Origin: Pontibacter vulgaris
GTDB taxonomy: Bacteria > Bacteroidota > Bacteroidia > Cytophagales > Hymenobacteraceae
DNA: 64,000 nucleotides
Assembly: GCF_022758145.1 (NCBI RefSeq)
Contig: NZ_JAJVDH010000003.1
Coordinates: forward strand, 1,054,001-1,118,000
Direction of reading: 5' to 3'
The notes under the pieces: model-generated
Database searches by the model: none
Told to the model about the DNA's origin: nothing
The model's input: the letters and a program-made list of their open reading frames with translations, nothing else
Made by a program: the position numbers and the translations under genes
In this document: positions 56,101 through 64,000 of the stretch, in pieces
Layout: each line of letters opens with the position of its first letter
Numbering within the stretch: the stretch's first letter is position 1

Positions 56101-59100
56101 TATTGAGTACATGGAGTTCTGGCTCATGGATCCTTTTATTACAGGGCCAAATGGCCGCAAAGATGACCAGGGCAACCAGATTACAAGTACTGAAGGCGGT
56201 GAACTTATACTTAACTTAGGTAGCGTATCGGAAGACATATTACGGGATAACCGCTATTCATTTGAGAACGGCTTGCCAACCACCGCCGGCGATGTGCAAA
56301 GTATACAGGAAACGATCTGGGGCCGCGTAACCACACAGCAGTTCCTGACCGATGCCTTTACAGGTGTTCCGGGCGGGCGCCAGTTCCAGGACATTGGTTT
56401 GGATGGTTTAAACGATGCCGACGAGCGTAACAAATTCCAGAACGGATTCCTGGACCAGATTCCGGGCACAGTGCCGCAATCTGTGATCGATGACCCTTCC
56501 GGCGATAATTTCCTGCACCACTTGGACCCGGTTTACGACCAACGCAATGCCGGTGTACTTGCCCGTTACAAAAACTTCAACGGCATGGAGAACAACTCAC
56601 CGGAAAACAGCCGTTTCTCAAACTATGCTTTCCCGGATAAAGAAGACATGAACAAAGACAACGTTCTCAGCGACCTGGAGCAGTACTTTGAATATAAAAT
56701 CAGTTTGAAGCCGGGGCAACTAAATGTTGGCCAGAATTACGTTGTAGACCAGGTAGTACACGAAAACATAAATGGCGATAAAGTAACCTGGTACCAGTTC
56801 CGTATTCCGGTACGCCAGCCAACAGCCAGTGTAGGCAACATCAGTAGCTTTAAGTCTATCCGGTTTATGCGTATGTACATGACCGAATTTGCCGACCCGG
56901 TGGTGCTACGCTTTGTGCAGTTCCAGTTTGTGGCTAACCAGTGGCGCACGTTCCTGCAGCCTATAACGGATGGTAACCCTTGTCTTACCTGCACAGACGA
57001 TGCTAAAACCTTTACAGTTTCTACTGTTAACGTCGAAGAGAACAGCGAGTCGGCTGATGGCACCATACCTTATGTACTACCACCGGGCATAGAACGCCTC
57101 CGCGATTACGCCTCTACCAACGATCGCCGCCAGAATGAGCAGTCGCTGCAGCTTTGTGTAGAAGACCTGAAAGATTCTTTCTCGAAGGCTGTATACAAAA
57201 ACCTGAGCCTGGACATGCTCATCTACAAGCGCCTGAAAATGTTTATACATGCTCAAACAGATGATGTAAACACACAAGACGATGATGTGCAGGCTTTCGT
57301 GCGTATCGGCACCGATTATACCCAAAACTACTACGAATACGTGGTACCGCTTAAGATATCGCAACCAGGCAGCAACACCCGCGAAGCCATCTGGCGAGCT
57401 GAAAACGAAATTGACATTGCCTTAGAAGACTTTGTAAATGCTAAAAACGAACGTAACAGGGCTGGTTTTGACAGAAGAATTCCTTACGAGGTAACTATAA
57501 ATGGCAAAACAATACGCATAGTAGGTAACCCTGATTTCAGCGAAGTACAAAGTGTAATGATAGGCTTGCGTAACCCAACCGAAGCAAACGACGATGGCCG
57601 TCCGCATTCGGTATGTGTTTGGGTAGATGAGCTACGTGTAACTGACTTTAAAAACCAATCGGGCTGGGCTGCCAATGCACGCCTGAATACCAAACTGGCA
57701 GACTTTGCTAACCTAACCGCAACAGGAGCTTATACTACAGTTGGTTTCGGAGGCTTGCAGCAGAAAATAGCCCAGCGCTCGCGCGAGAACACAGCACAGT
57801 TTGATGTAAGCGCAAACATTGTAGCCGATAAGTTTCTGCCTGAAAAGTTAGGTGTTAAAGTACCGGTGTCGGTGCAATACGGCACCCTGAGCAGCGAACC
57901 GCAGTTCGACCCGCTGGATAAAGACGTGCCACTGGAGGAGTCACTAAAACGCTTTGACTCGCCATCAGAAAAAAGAGACTATAAACGCGAAGTAATTACC
58001 CAGGAAACACGCAAAAGCATAAGCCTGCTGAACGTACGCAAAGAGCGCACGAACCCGGAGGCGAAAGCCAAACCTTATGATATCGAGAACCTGGCTTTCT
58101 CCTACTCTTATGGCGAGCGCCTGTTTACCAACATCGAAACCGACCGCGACTATACTAAAACCTATACGGGTGGTATAGCTTATACTTACACCGCTACGCC
58201 TAAAAACTATACACCGCTGGCAAAAGCTAAAGCGCTTAACTCGCCATACCTGCGCCTGATAAAAGACCTTAACTTTACGCCGCTGCCAAGCCGTTTTGCC
58301 TTCCGAGCCGACCTGGACAGAAGGTATAACGAAACATTCCTTCAGCGCCGCGATCCGGGTTCAGGTTTGATCACCACAAGAGGTATTGAACCTACTTTCC
58401 AGAAATACTTTTACTTTAACCGCATTTACGACCTGAAGTGGGATATGAGCAAGAGCCTCTCGCTGGACTATACGGCTACCAACCGTGCTGTTGTAGATGA
58501 ACCGGATTTCCGGATCGATAATGACATAGACTCACTTAAGTATAAAAACAAGATTATTTGGGAGAACCTGCGCCGTGGCGGCCGAAACACTAACTTTAAC
58601 CAGTTAGCAGCTATCAACTATAAACTCCCGCTGGATAAATTCCCGCTGACGGATTGGCTGGGTGCCGAAACGCGCTATGCCGCTACTTATATCTGGACAG
58701 CCGGGTCTACGGCCCTAAACCAGGACGCAAACTTCAGACTGGGTAATACAGTTGAGAACAGCACCGAGTTCAGCGTAAATGGCCGCTTCGATCTAGTAAA
58801 ACTTTACAACAAGGTGAAGTTCCTGAAAGAAGTAAATACGCCTGCACCGGCAGCCCGCCCTAAAACACCAGCGGATACAACAGCAAAACCAGCCGGCTCT
58901 GATATGAAGGTTGCCAGGTCGCTGGCTCGTGTGCTGATGATGACGCGCTCTATCAACTTTACATACTTACAGAACCGTGGTACCATGCTGCCTGGCTACC
59001 TGCCAACTACCAAAGTGCTGGGTTTTGATGATGGTTTTGATGCCCCTGGCCTGCCGTTTATACTTGGCAGGCAGTATGACCTTGATAACCTGTATAACCG

Positions 59101-60307
59101 CGCTTTCAGCAATGGCTGGTACACTGATAGCAGCCAGTACCTGAACACGCCGCTAAGCGCTATAAATACAGAAACCTTTACAGCTCGTGCTAATCTGGAG
59201 CCATTTAAAAGTTTTAACCTGCAACTGGATGCCCGCCACAACAAATCGGAAATTGAGGAAGTATTTTACCGCAAAGAATTTAATGATTTCGGCGAAGTAG
59301 GTGAGATCAACCAGCGTCAGAACCCGATCAACACAGGCTCTTTCAGCACATCGTTCCTGGCTCTGGGCACTTTATTCGAAGCGAACGACAGGGGTACTTC
59401 CGCAGCGTTTGAAGATTTTATCCGGAACAGGTATAATGTGCGCGATAAGTTAACCAATGCCAATGCCGCTGCCGGCGACTCAGGTTATACTTTGAACTCG
59501 CAGGATGTATTGCTGGAGTCGTTCCTGTATGCGTACCAAGGGCGCGATATTAACGGTTACAAGGCAAGAGATAAAAATCCGTTCAGCCGACTGCCAATTC
59601 CAAACTGGCGCATCGATTACAACGGGCTGTCACAGTTGCCTTTCTTCCAGCAGTGGTTCAGCCAGGTTAATCTTACGCATGCTTATAACTCCAGCTATAA
59701 CATCACAAGCTTTACATCGTCGCTGGCTTACCAGAGTGCGCCTGCTGGTTATCCAGACAATAAAAACGACTTTGGCCAGATTGTGCCTTACTATATTGTG
59801 AGCCAACTGACAGTTGTAGAGCGCATGGCACCGCTGGTAGGCGTTAACTTCCGTACGAAGACAAACTTCACAGGCCGTGTGCAGTACAACATGGAGCGTA
59901 ACCTGTCGCTAAACCTGACCAACGCGCAGGTAACCGAAACCAACGTGAAAGATTACGTACTGGGTTTTGGCTACAGCACCACCAATTTCAGAATACCATT
60001 CAGAATTGGCGGCTCGCGCAAAGTATTGGAGAATGAACTGACCATGCGCCTGGATTTCTCGGTGCGTGATAACCAGACAGTACAGCGTGCCATTGCCCGA
60101 GACGATGCCGGGAACGAGCGCAGCCAGAACCAGATAACTAACGGAACTATGCAACTGCAACTGCGCCCTACCGTAGATTATGTGCTCAGCCAGCGCGTAA
60201 ACCTGCAGTTCTATGTGTTGAGAACCGTATCAGACCCTAAGATCTCCACCTCATTCAGAAGCAGTGTTTCAGAGGGCGGTGTACAGGTACGAGTTAGTTT
60301 GCAATAA
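53132..60307 (+). CDS. sprA: SprA/Sov, type IX secretion outer-membrane translocon
   Basis: A giant 2391-aa outer-membrane beta-barrel, the T9SS translocation channel (SprA of gliding Flavobacteria, Sov of Porphyromonas). It starts with a signal peptide (about residues 1-27) from a TTG codon, then contains two SprA_N domains and a very long barrel with many YxFRxx-type strands. Length is typical (about 2300-2500). It moves CTD-tagged proteins to the surface and supports gliding where that exists. The neighbours ruvA and gcvH are its usual synteny partners in the phylum. Confidence 0.96.
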   Translation: MIWKSKKNNLLLASVAAICLLALWSQAEEVRSRNRFNYSLFKNLLLQDTIKTDSSKLQKYIPSRRPTFVPRDRRGNPFSTRSNASPLLLGQPGNVELNMQLDDSLQQYTIDETIGDLDYRLPSSMTLQEYSEWQQRQSIRDYWRSKSAGLDGESVVSSKRLVPKIYISPVFDRIFGGNFVDIQPNGNVSLKFGARFNRNENPTIPLRQQRTGDFDFEQNISLNLVGKIGEKMRINFNWDNNANFDFENNMKLDYTGYEEEIIRKVEAGNVSLPLNNSLITGAQNLFGIKTQLQFGRLGVTAIASNVRGRNDEIVVQNGAQNKPFEIRIDQYDRDRHYFLSQFFRGRYDNTLKNLPLVNSGIVIRRLELYVTNNTRSTENLRNMVAYMDLGEADPYRDQFQGSNPNAPANNNANQLYSLIANNTAARDNNRVDDYLTSIGLQKAVDFEHVRARKLDPREYKFNPQLGHISLNTTLLPDQVLGVAFEYTYNGKTYKVGELIEDYQNRSDDQVIHMKLLKATNPSLQFPTWDLMMKNVYSLDATQLNRQNFQFQIIYKDDETGVDITSIKEPSAIQNIPLIEVLNLDNVNTNNDKPRDGNFDFLQGITIDPETGRIFFPEVEPFGSYLAGKLAGNPELIERYVFQELYEQTQTDAQQNTTKAKFFLKGRFQATSTDEIVLPGFRIAEGSVAVYSGGTRLEEGTDYQVFYDLGRIKILNPSYISSASDLRVTYEKAELLNIQPRALLGARFDYRLNNDVNLGATVLHLSEQPYINRVSIGDEPSNNTIYGFDVNINKESRFLTKLTDRIPLIQTKAPSSVTFSGEFAQLVPAPSKSPVNEAGTSYVDDFEGAETPYNLGGFNNASWRLAATPAPLVQGPGLQYSYNRAKLAWYTIDQIFYRDSDNLKPGNITKDDLKNHYVRGIRRNEVFPGRDPEVANTYEYTFDLAYYPRDRGQYNYNPNLDAQGRLLSDPKKNWGGISRDITFDTDFDNANIEYMEFWLMDPFITGPNGRKDDQGNQITSTEGGELILNLGSVSEDILRDNRYSFENGLPTTAGDVQSIQETIWGRVTTQQFLTDAFTGVPGGRQFQDIGLDGLNDADERNKFQNGFLDQIPGTVPQSVIDDPSGDNFLHHLDPVYDQRNAGVLARYKNFNGMENNSPENSRFSNYAFPDKEDMNKDNVLSDLEQYFEYKISLKPGQLNVGQNYVVDQVVHENINGDKVTWYQFRIPVRQPTASVGNISSFKSIRFMRMYMTEFADPVVLRFVQFQFVANQWRTFLQPITDGNPCLTCTDDAKTFTVSTVNVEENSESADGTIPYVLPPGIERLRDYASTNDRRQNEQSLQLCVEDLKDSFSKAVYKNLSLDMLIYKRLKMFIHAQTDDVNTQDDDVQAFVRIGTDYTQNYYEYVVPLKISQPGSNTREAIWRAENEIDIALEDFVNAKNERNRAGFDRRIPYEVTINGKTIRIVGNPDFSEVQSVMIGLRNPTEANDDGRPHSVCVWVDELRVTDFKNQSGWAANARLNTKLADFANLTATGAYTTVGFGGLQQKIAQRSRENTAQFDVSANIVADKFLPEKLGVKVPVSVQYGTLSSEPQFDPLDKDVPLEESLKRFDSPSEKRDYKREVITQETRKSISLLNVRKERTNPEAKAKPYDIENLAFSYSYGERLFTNIETDRDYTKTYTGGIAYTYTATPKNYTPLAKAKALNSPYLRLIKDLNFTPLPSRFAFRADLDRRYNETFLQRRDPGSGLITTRGIEPTFQKYFYFNRIYDLKWDMSKSLSLDYTATNRAVVDEPDFRIDNDIDSLKYKNKIIWENLRRGGRNTNFNQLAAINYKLPLDKFPLTDWLGAETRYAATYIWTAGSTALNQDANFRLGNTVENSTEFSVNGRFDLVKLYNKVKFLKEVNTPAPAARPKTPADTTAKPAGSDMKVARSLARVLMMTRSINFTYLQNRGTMLPGYLPTTKVLGFDDGFDAPGLPFILGRQYDLDNLYNRAFSNGWYTDSSQYLNTPLSAINTETFTARANLEPFKSFNLQLDARHNKSEIEEVFYRKEFNDFGEVGEINQRQNPINTGSFSTSFLALGTLFEANDRGTSAAFEDFIRNRYNVRDKLTNANAAAGDSGYTLNSQDVLLESFLYAYQGRDINGYKARDKNPFSRLPIPNWRIDYNGLSQLPFFQQWFSQVNLTHAYNSSYNITSFTSSLAYQSAPAGYPDNKNDFGQIVPYYIVSQLTVVERMAPLVGVNFRTKTNFTGRVQYNMERNLSLNLTNAQVTETNVKDYVLGFGYSTTNFRIPFRIGGSRKVLENELTMRLDFSVRDNQTVQRAIARDDAGNERSQNQITNGTMQLQLRPTVDYVLSQRVNLQFYVLRTVSDPKISTSFRSSVSEGGVQVRVSLQ

Positions 60308-60367
60308 TATTTTGGCATTGCGAAAAAGGCTGTATTTTTGACGAGTCATAATTAACAGAAATAACAA

Positions 60368-60748
60368 ATGAACCTACCTGAAAACCTAAAGTATACAAAA
60401 GACCATGAGTGGGTGCGTATCGAAGGCGATGTAGCCTATGTAGGCATCACAGATTTTGCGCAGAGCGAACTGGGTGACATCGTGTATGTAGACATCGACA
60501 CTGTAGACAAAGAGATCAGCAAAGAAGAAGTTTTCGGTACTGTAGAGGCCGTTAAAACTGTATCTGACCTTTACAGCCCATTAAGCGGTACTGTGCTGGA
60601 GTTTAATGATAAACTTGAGGCTAGCCCTGAACTGGTAAACTCTGACCCTTACGGCGATGGTTGGATCATTAAAATGTCTGTAAGCAATACTGGCGAAGTA
60701 AACGAGCTGCTTACTGCAGAAGCTTACAAAGAGCTGATTGGCCACTAA
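60368..60748 (+). CDS. gcvH: Glycine cleavage system H protein
   Basis: A 126-aa lipoyl carrier of the glycine cleavage system. The lipoylated Lys63 lies in [16 protein letters not shown]. Start [20 protein letters not shown] is the family start. Here it is separated from other gcv genes and sits after sprA, which is common in Bacteroidota. Confidence 0.96.
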   Translation: MNLPENLKYTKDHEWVRIEGDVAYVGITDFAQSELGDIVYVDIDTVDKEISKEEVFGTVEAVKTVSDLYSPLSGTVLEFNDKLEASPELVNSDPYGDGWIIKMSVSNTGEVNELLTAEAYKELIGH

Positions 60749-60765
60749 CAAATAAATAAAGTAGG

Positions 60766-61143
60766 TTGATTTTAAGGTATAACCTATTTACCATTTTGTG
60801 GGCAGCAATGATCCTTTTAACGACATTGCTGCCCACTTCTTCTATGCCGCAGTCCCTCTCTATCTGGGACCTCCTCTCCTTCGACTCTTTTGCCCACGGG
60901 TTCATGTTTGCCATACTTACCTTCCTGATGATCGTAGGCATGTCTAAACAATATACTTATACCAAACTACGCCATTACGCCATCCGCGTATCTCTTGCCA
61001 CATGCTTCCTGTTTGGTGTCACCATTGAGCTGATTCAGCATATTTCGCAAGCAGGCCGCCATGGCGATATCATGGATGTGCTGAGCAATACGATCGGCTG
61101 TTTCCTGGGCATTCTGCTTTTCAAGATCATCTACAAACGCTGA
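60766..61143 (+). CDS. VanZ-like membrane protein
   Basis: A 125-aa four-helix membrane protein of the VanZ family. The conserved run WDLLSFDSFAHGFMFAIL and the end segment GVTIELIQHISQAGRHGDIMDVLSNTIGC mark the family. It follows gcvH by 17 bp and starts from TTG. VanZ proteins affect teicoplanin tolerance in enterococci, but the role here is unknown. Confidence 0.9.
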   Translation: MILRYNLFTILWAAMILLTTLLPTSSMPQSLSIWDLLSFDSFAHGFMFAILTFLMIVGMSKQYTYTKLRHYAIRVSLATCFLFGVTIELIQHISQAGRHGDIMDVLSNTIGCFLGILLFKIIYKR

Positions 61144-61188
61144 TATTTTCTGGTAGCAATCTAAACTATAGCTGCTTATCTTTCGCAG

Positions 61189-62460
61189 ATGAAGCAAGTT
61201 TATACTTTATACTTAGTGCTACTGCTTTGCCTGCCGGCAACACTTATACATGCACAGCAAATGAACCGCGTGCGTCAGACCATTGATACGCTGTGTTCGC
61301 CAGCCATGCATGGCCGCGGCTATATTTTTGATGGCGATAAAAAAGCAGCAGATCTTATCAGTTATACTTTCCGCTCGGCTGGCCTCAAAAGTTTTGGGAG
61401 CAGCTATTTCCAACCTTTCAGCTTAACAGTAAACCGTATTACCGCCACTCCGCAACTACAAGCCGATAAAATTAAATTAACTGCCGGTGAAGATTTTGTT
61501 GCGGGTGCCGCCTCGGCTTCGGGCAAAGGCAAGGCGAAAGTGCTGGCCCTGGATACACTCGTTTTTACAGATACCACCGTTGCCAGCAAGTTCTTCTCTC
61601 AGCCCCTGAAAAAGAAAGCCATACTTTACCGACAGCAGGACAAGCAGAAGCTAATTAAACTTCCGGAGCCCTACCAGAAACAATTGCAGGCTGCTAAGCT
61701 GCAAATTATACTTCAGCCTAAAGAACTCTTAACTCCGGTGGCACGGCAACAAACCCTACCAGTATTGGAGGTAAAAACAACAGCCTGGCCTACCCAAACC
61801 CGCAAAGTAAAGTATAACATTCAGGCTGATATGGCGCAGAACTATAAAACCCAAAATGTGGTGGCGTTTGTGGAAGGTAGTATAAAACCTGATTCTTTCA
61901 TTGTTTTTTCGGCGCACTACGACCATTTGGGCGGTCAAGGTAAAGATGTATACTTTCCGGGAGCAAACGACAATGCCAGCGGCACGGCCATGTTACTTGA
62001 GTTAGCACACCACTATAGCCAGCCCGAAAACAAACCAAAGTATAGCATGGCCTTTATAGCATTTGCAGCCGAAGAAGCAGGTTTGCTGGGCTCTTATCAT
62101 TTTGTGCAAAATCCGCTGTTTCCGCTAGGCCAGATCAGGTTCCTGGTTAACCTGGATTTGCTGGGCACCGGCGATGATGGTATGATGGTTGTGAATGGAA
62201 GTATACATCCGAAGGAATTTAACCTGCTAACCCAACTCAACCAACAGCAGCATTACCTTACTCAAATCAGAAGCCGCGGCAGGGCAGCCAACTCCGATCA
62301 TTTCCCTTTTTCAGAAAAAGGTGTGCCTGCTTTCTTTTTTTATACTTTGGGCGGCACCACTGCTTACCACAACACAAACGACAAAGCTGAGCAACTACCA
62401 CTTACACGCTTTCCGGAAGTGTTTAAACTAATAACAGCATTTACAGCGCAATTGCAGTAG
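61189..62460 (+). CDS. M28 family metallopeptidase
   Basis: A 423-aa exported aminopeptidase-like protein: signal peptide (about 1-23), region with a PA-like insert (about 90-200), and a C-terminal M28 domain. Zinc ligand segments: FSAHYDHLGGQG near residue 240, GANDNASGTAMLLELA near 258, AAEEAGLLGS near 295, NLDLLGTGDDG near 322 and a final YHNTNDKAE near 400. It cleaves amino-terminal residues from peptides. A subtilase follows 150 bp on. Confidence 0.9.
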   Translation: MKQVYTLYLVLLLCLPATLIHAQQMNRVRQTIDTLCSPAMHGRGYIFDGDKKAADLISYTFRSAGLKSFGSSYFQPFSLTVNRITATPQLQADKIKLTAGEDFVAGAASASGKGKAKVLALDTLVFTDTTVASKFFSQPLKKKAILYRQQDKQKLIKLPEPYQKQLQAAKLQIILQPKELLTPVARQQTLPVLEVKTTAWPTQTRKVKYNIQADMAQNYKTQNVVAFVEGSIKPDSFIVFSAHYDHLGGQGKDVYFPGANDNASGTAMLLELAHHYSQPENKPKYSMAFIAFAAEEAGLLGSYHFVQNPLFPLGQIRFLVNLDLLGTGDDGMMVVNGSIHPKEFNLLTQLNQQQHYLTQIRSRGRAANSDHFPFSEKGVPAFFFYTLGGTTAYHNTNDKAEQLPLTRFPEVFKLITAFTAQLQ

Positions 62461-62612
62461 CGTTTATACTTTAGCCAAAGTCAGCCAGGCTAAATTTATC
62501 AGAAATATTGATTCATACTATACTCCAGGAGCTTGCCTTTGCAGGGCCAATTCATTAGATTTAATATTCTGCTTTAGTGCCTTAGCCGTTTATACTTACA
62601 GCTTACCTGTCT

Positions 62613-64000
62613 ATGAAACCAAAACGTATGCGCTTACATGCTTTGCCGGCTTTTCTTGGGGCGGTACTTTTATCCTGCCTTCCGTTAGGGCTGTTTGCCC
62701 AGAAAAAAGACAATACGTTTTTAGACCAGACAGAACAAAAAAAATTAGCCCCGGCATTGCAGCAAAATGATGCCCGGCAGTCCTCAGCAGGCAAATTCCG
62801 CGTGCAGGTTAAGGACAGCGCTCTGTTTTTAAAGTGGCTGCAAGAGCAAAAACTAAGTATTAACACGACCAAAGTAGCCGGTTATAAAAATATCATACTT
62901 GTATCAGATGTAGCCGACAGCGAACTGAAGCAGCTTATATCCAGCCCGTATGTTACGTTTATTGATAAGCCCAACCGTAGCCCACGCGAAGAATCTGAAT
63001 TTAAGGATGCAGACCTTACCTTTAACAAAATCAACTATGTGCACAGCATTTACCCACAGGTAAACGGCGAAAACCTGGTTGCATCGGTAAAAGAAGATGC
63101 CTTTGACCCTACCGATATTGATTTAAAGAACAGAACACTGCCATCGCCGCAGGCCAGCAGCACCCAATCTGCACATGCAACAACTATGGCAACTATAATA
63201 GCAGGCGCAGGTAATTCTTCGCCCTTAGGTAAAGGAGTTGCCCGCAAAGCCAAACTGGTTTCTTCGGATTTTAAGGAACTGATGCCTGAAAGCAGCGAGC
63301 AACTTTTAGCTGTTGGCGTTTCGGTACAAAATCATTCCTATGGCGTTGGAGTAGAGAACTATTATGGGTTAGAAGCCGCTGCCTACGACAAACAGACTTA
63401 TACTTACCCGCAACTGCTGCACGTATTTTCGTCGGGTAACAGTGGCACAGAAACTGCCGTGGACAACCCATACAAAGGCATTGCAGGCATGGCTAACCTG
63501 ACGGGGCAATTTAAAACATCTAAAAATACGCTGAGTGTAGGTGCCATTGAGGCTAACAGACAGATTGGTGCGCGCAGCTCAAAAGGCCCCACTTACGATG
63601 GCCGTGTAAAGCCCGAACTTGTTGCTTATGGCAAAGGTGGCACTTCTGAGGCTGCTGCGCTGGTATCTGGCGTATCGCTGCTGTTGCAGCAAAGTTACCG
63701 CGACAACCACAACGGCACCTTGCCTCCGGCAGCATTGGTAAAAGCCATACTTATAAACAGTGCTGATGATGCAGCCCGGCCGGCCGTGGATTTTGATTCG
63801 GGTTTTGGAAACACCGATGCAAAGGGAGCGCTGAAAACTATGTTGGATAAACGGTTTGTAATTGCTGCTGTAGCTCAGAACGAAGAAAAGACGTTTACCA
63901 TTACAGTACCAGCTGATGCACATGAGCTGAAAGTTACCCTGGTATGGCACGACCCCGAAGCAGAAGCCAATGCTTCCAGAGCCCTCATCAACGACCTGGA
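62613..64000 (+). CDS. S8 (subtilisin-like) serine peptidase, partial at window end
   Basis: The gene runs off the window; 462 codons are visible. Signal peptide (MKPKRMRLHALPAFLGAVLL), then an inhibitor-like N-terminal part, then the peptidase domain. His in STQSAHATTMATIIAGAG (near 192), oxyanion Asn in VQNHSYG (near 237) and Ser in GKGGTSEAAALVSG (near 349) are present. In the Asp block, the sequence VASVKEDAFDPTDIDL places Glu where the catalytic Asp is normally found. It is likely secreted, and a T9SS tail could follow beyond the window. Confidence 0.85.
   Translation, partial: MKPKRMRLHALPAFLGAVLLSCLPLGLFAQKKDNTFLDQTEQKKLAPALQQNDARQSSAGKFRVQVKDSALFLKWLQEQKLSINTTKVAGYKNIILVSDVADSELKQLISSPYVTFIDKPNRSPREESEFKDADLTFNKINYVHSIYPQVNGENLVASVKEDAFDPTDIDLKNRTLPSPQASSTQSAHATTMATIIAGAGNSSPLGKGVARKAKLVSSDFKELMPESSEQLLAVGVSVQNHSYGVGVENYYGLEAAAYDKQTYTYPQLLHVFSSGNSGTETAVDNPYKGIAGMANLTGQFKTSKNTLSVGAIEANRQIGARSSKGPTYDGRVKPELVAYGKGGTSEAAALVSGVSLLLQQSYRDNHNGTLPPAALVKAILINSADDAARPAVDFDSGFGNTDAKGALKTMLDKRFVIAAVAQNEEKTFTITVPADAHELKVTLVWHDPEAEANASRALINDL

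Noticed and set aside
1..64000. tRNA, rRNA, CRISPR arrays, riboswitches and a replication origin
   Set aside because: I looked for their typical conserved segments and spaced repeats and found none that I could support; small unstructured RNAs cannot be excluded.

Overview
The window reads as a chromosomal segment of a Bacteroidota bacterium, most likely Cytophagales and probably the Hymenobacteraceae (Pontibacter-like). This rests on the type IX secretion translocon SprA, a DUF4292 lipoprotein beside an EnvC-type protein, twin TatA genes in front of gatA, OmpA lipoproteins with glycine zippers, and promoters of the Bacteroidota form (TTG about 20 nt before TAnnTTTG). The genus is inference. 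I saw no rRNA, tRNA, CRISPR array, transposase, integrase or phage gene.

Layout. 0-6.8 kb: single-gene housekeeping and stress functions (CorC/CNNM protein, hemerythrin, gamma carbonic anhydrase, radical SAM protein, Rid-family protein, SGNH-like anchored protein, LD-carboxypeptidase). 6.66-15.7 kb: an accessory block bounded by two direct repeats of about 380 bp, about 90% identical over the 327 bp I aligned by hand. The repeats include the 3' end of the LD-carboxypeptidase gene. Between them lie a small lipoprotein gene with cassette-like flanks, a broken small membrane gene, about 600 bp without genes, and a complete six-gene ebo operon (eboABCDEF). 15.7-31.9 kb: a small membrane protein, then mostly single genes (acetyltransferases, GyrI-like protein, endonuclease III, MBL hydrolase, PhoD phosphatase, paired OmpA lipoproteins, accD, class I aldolase, M28 peptidase plus cysS, EEP hydrolase). 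32.1-37.3 kb: rimP-nusA-infB with a clear promoter, an internal operator-like promoter, and a strong terminator. 38-46 kb: enoyl-CoA hydratase, flippase, dut, nucleotidyltransferase, TPR protein, DUF4292 lipoprotein and EnvC, an envelope-biogenesis run. 46.5-50 kb: tatA-tatA-gatA-mltD. 50.2-64 kb: maeB-ruvA-sprA-gcvH-vanZ, an M28 peptidase and a subtilase cut by the window end.

The most interesting items are the ebo operon on a repeat-bounded block that looks like a single-crossover insertion; a 7-mer (AAGTATA and its complement TATACTT) that recurs across coding and intergenic DNA far above chance; and an inverted repeat straddling the -7 element of an internal promoter before infB.
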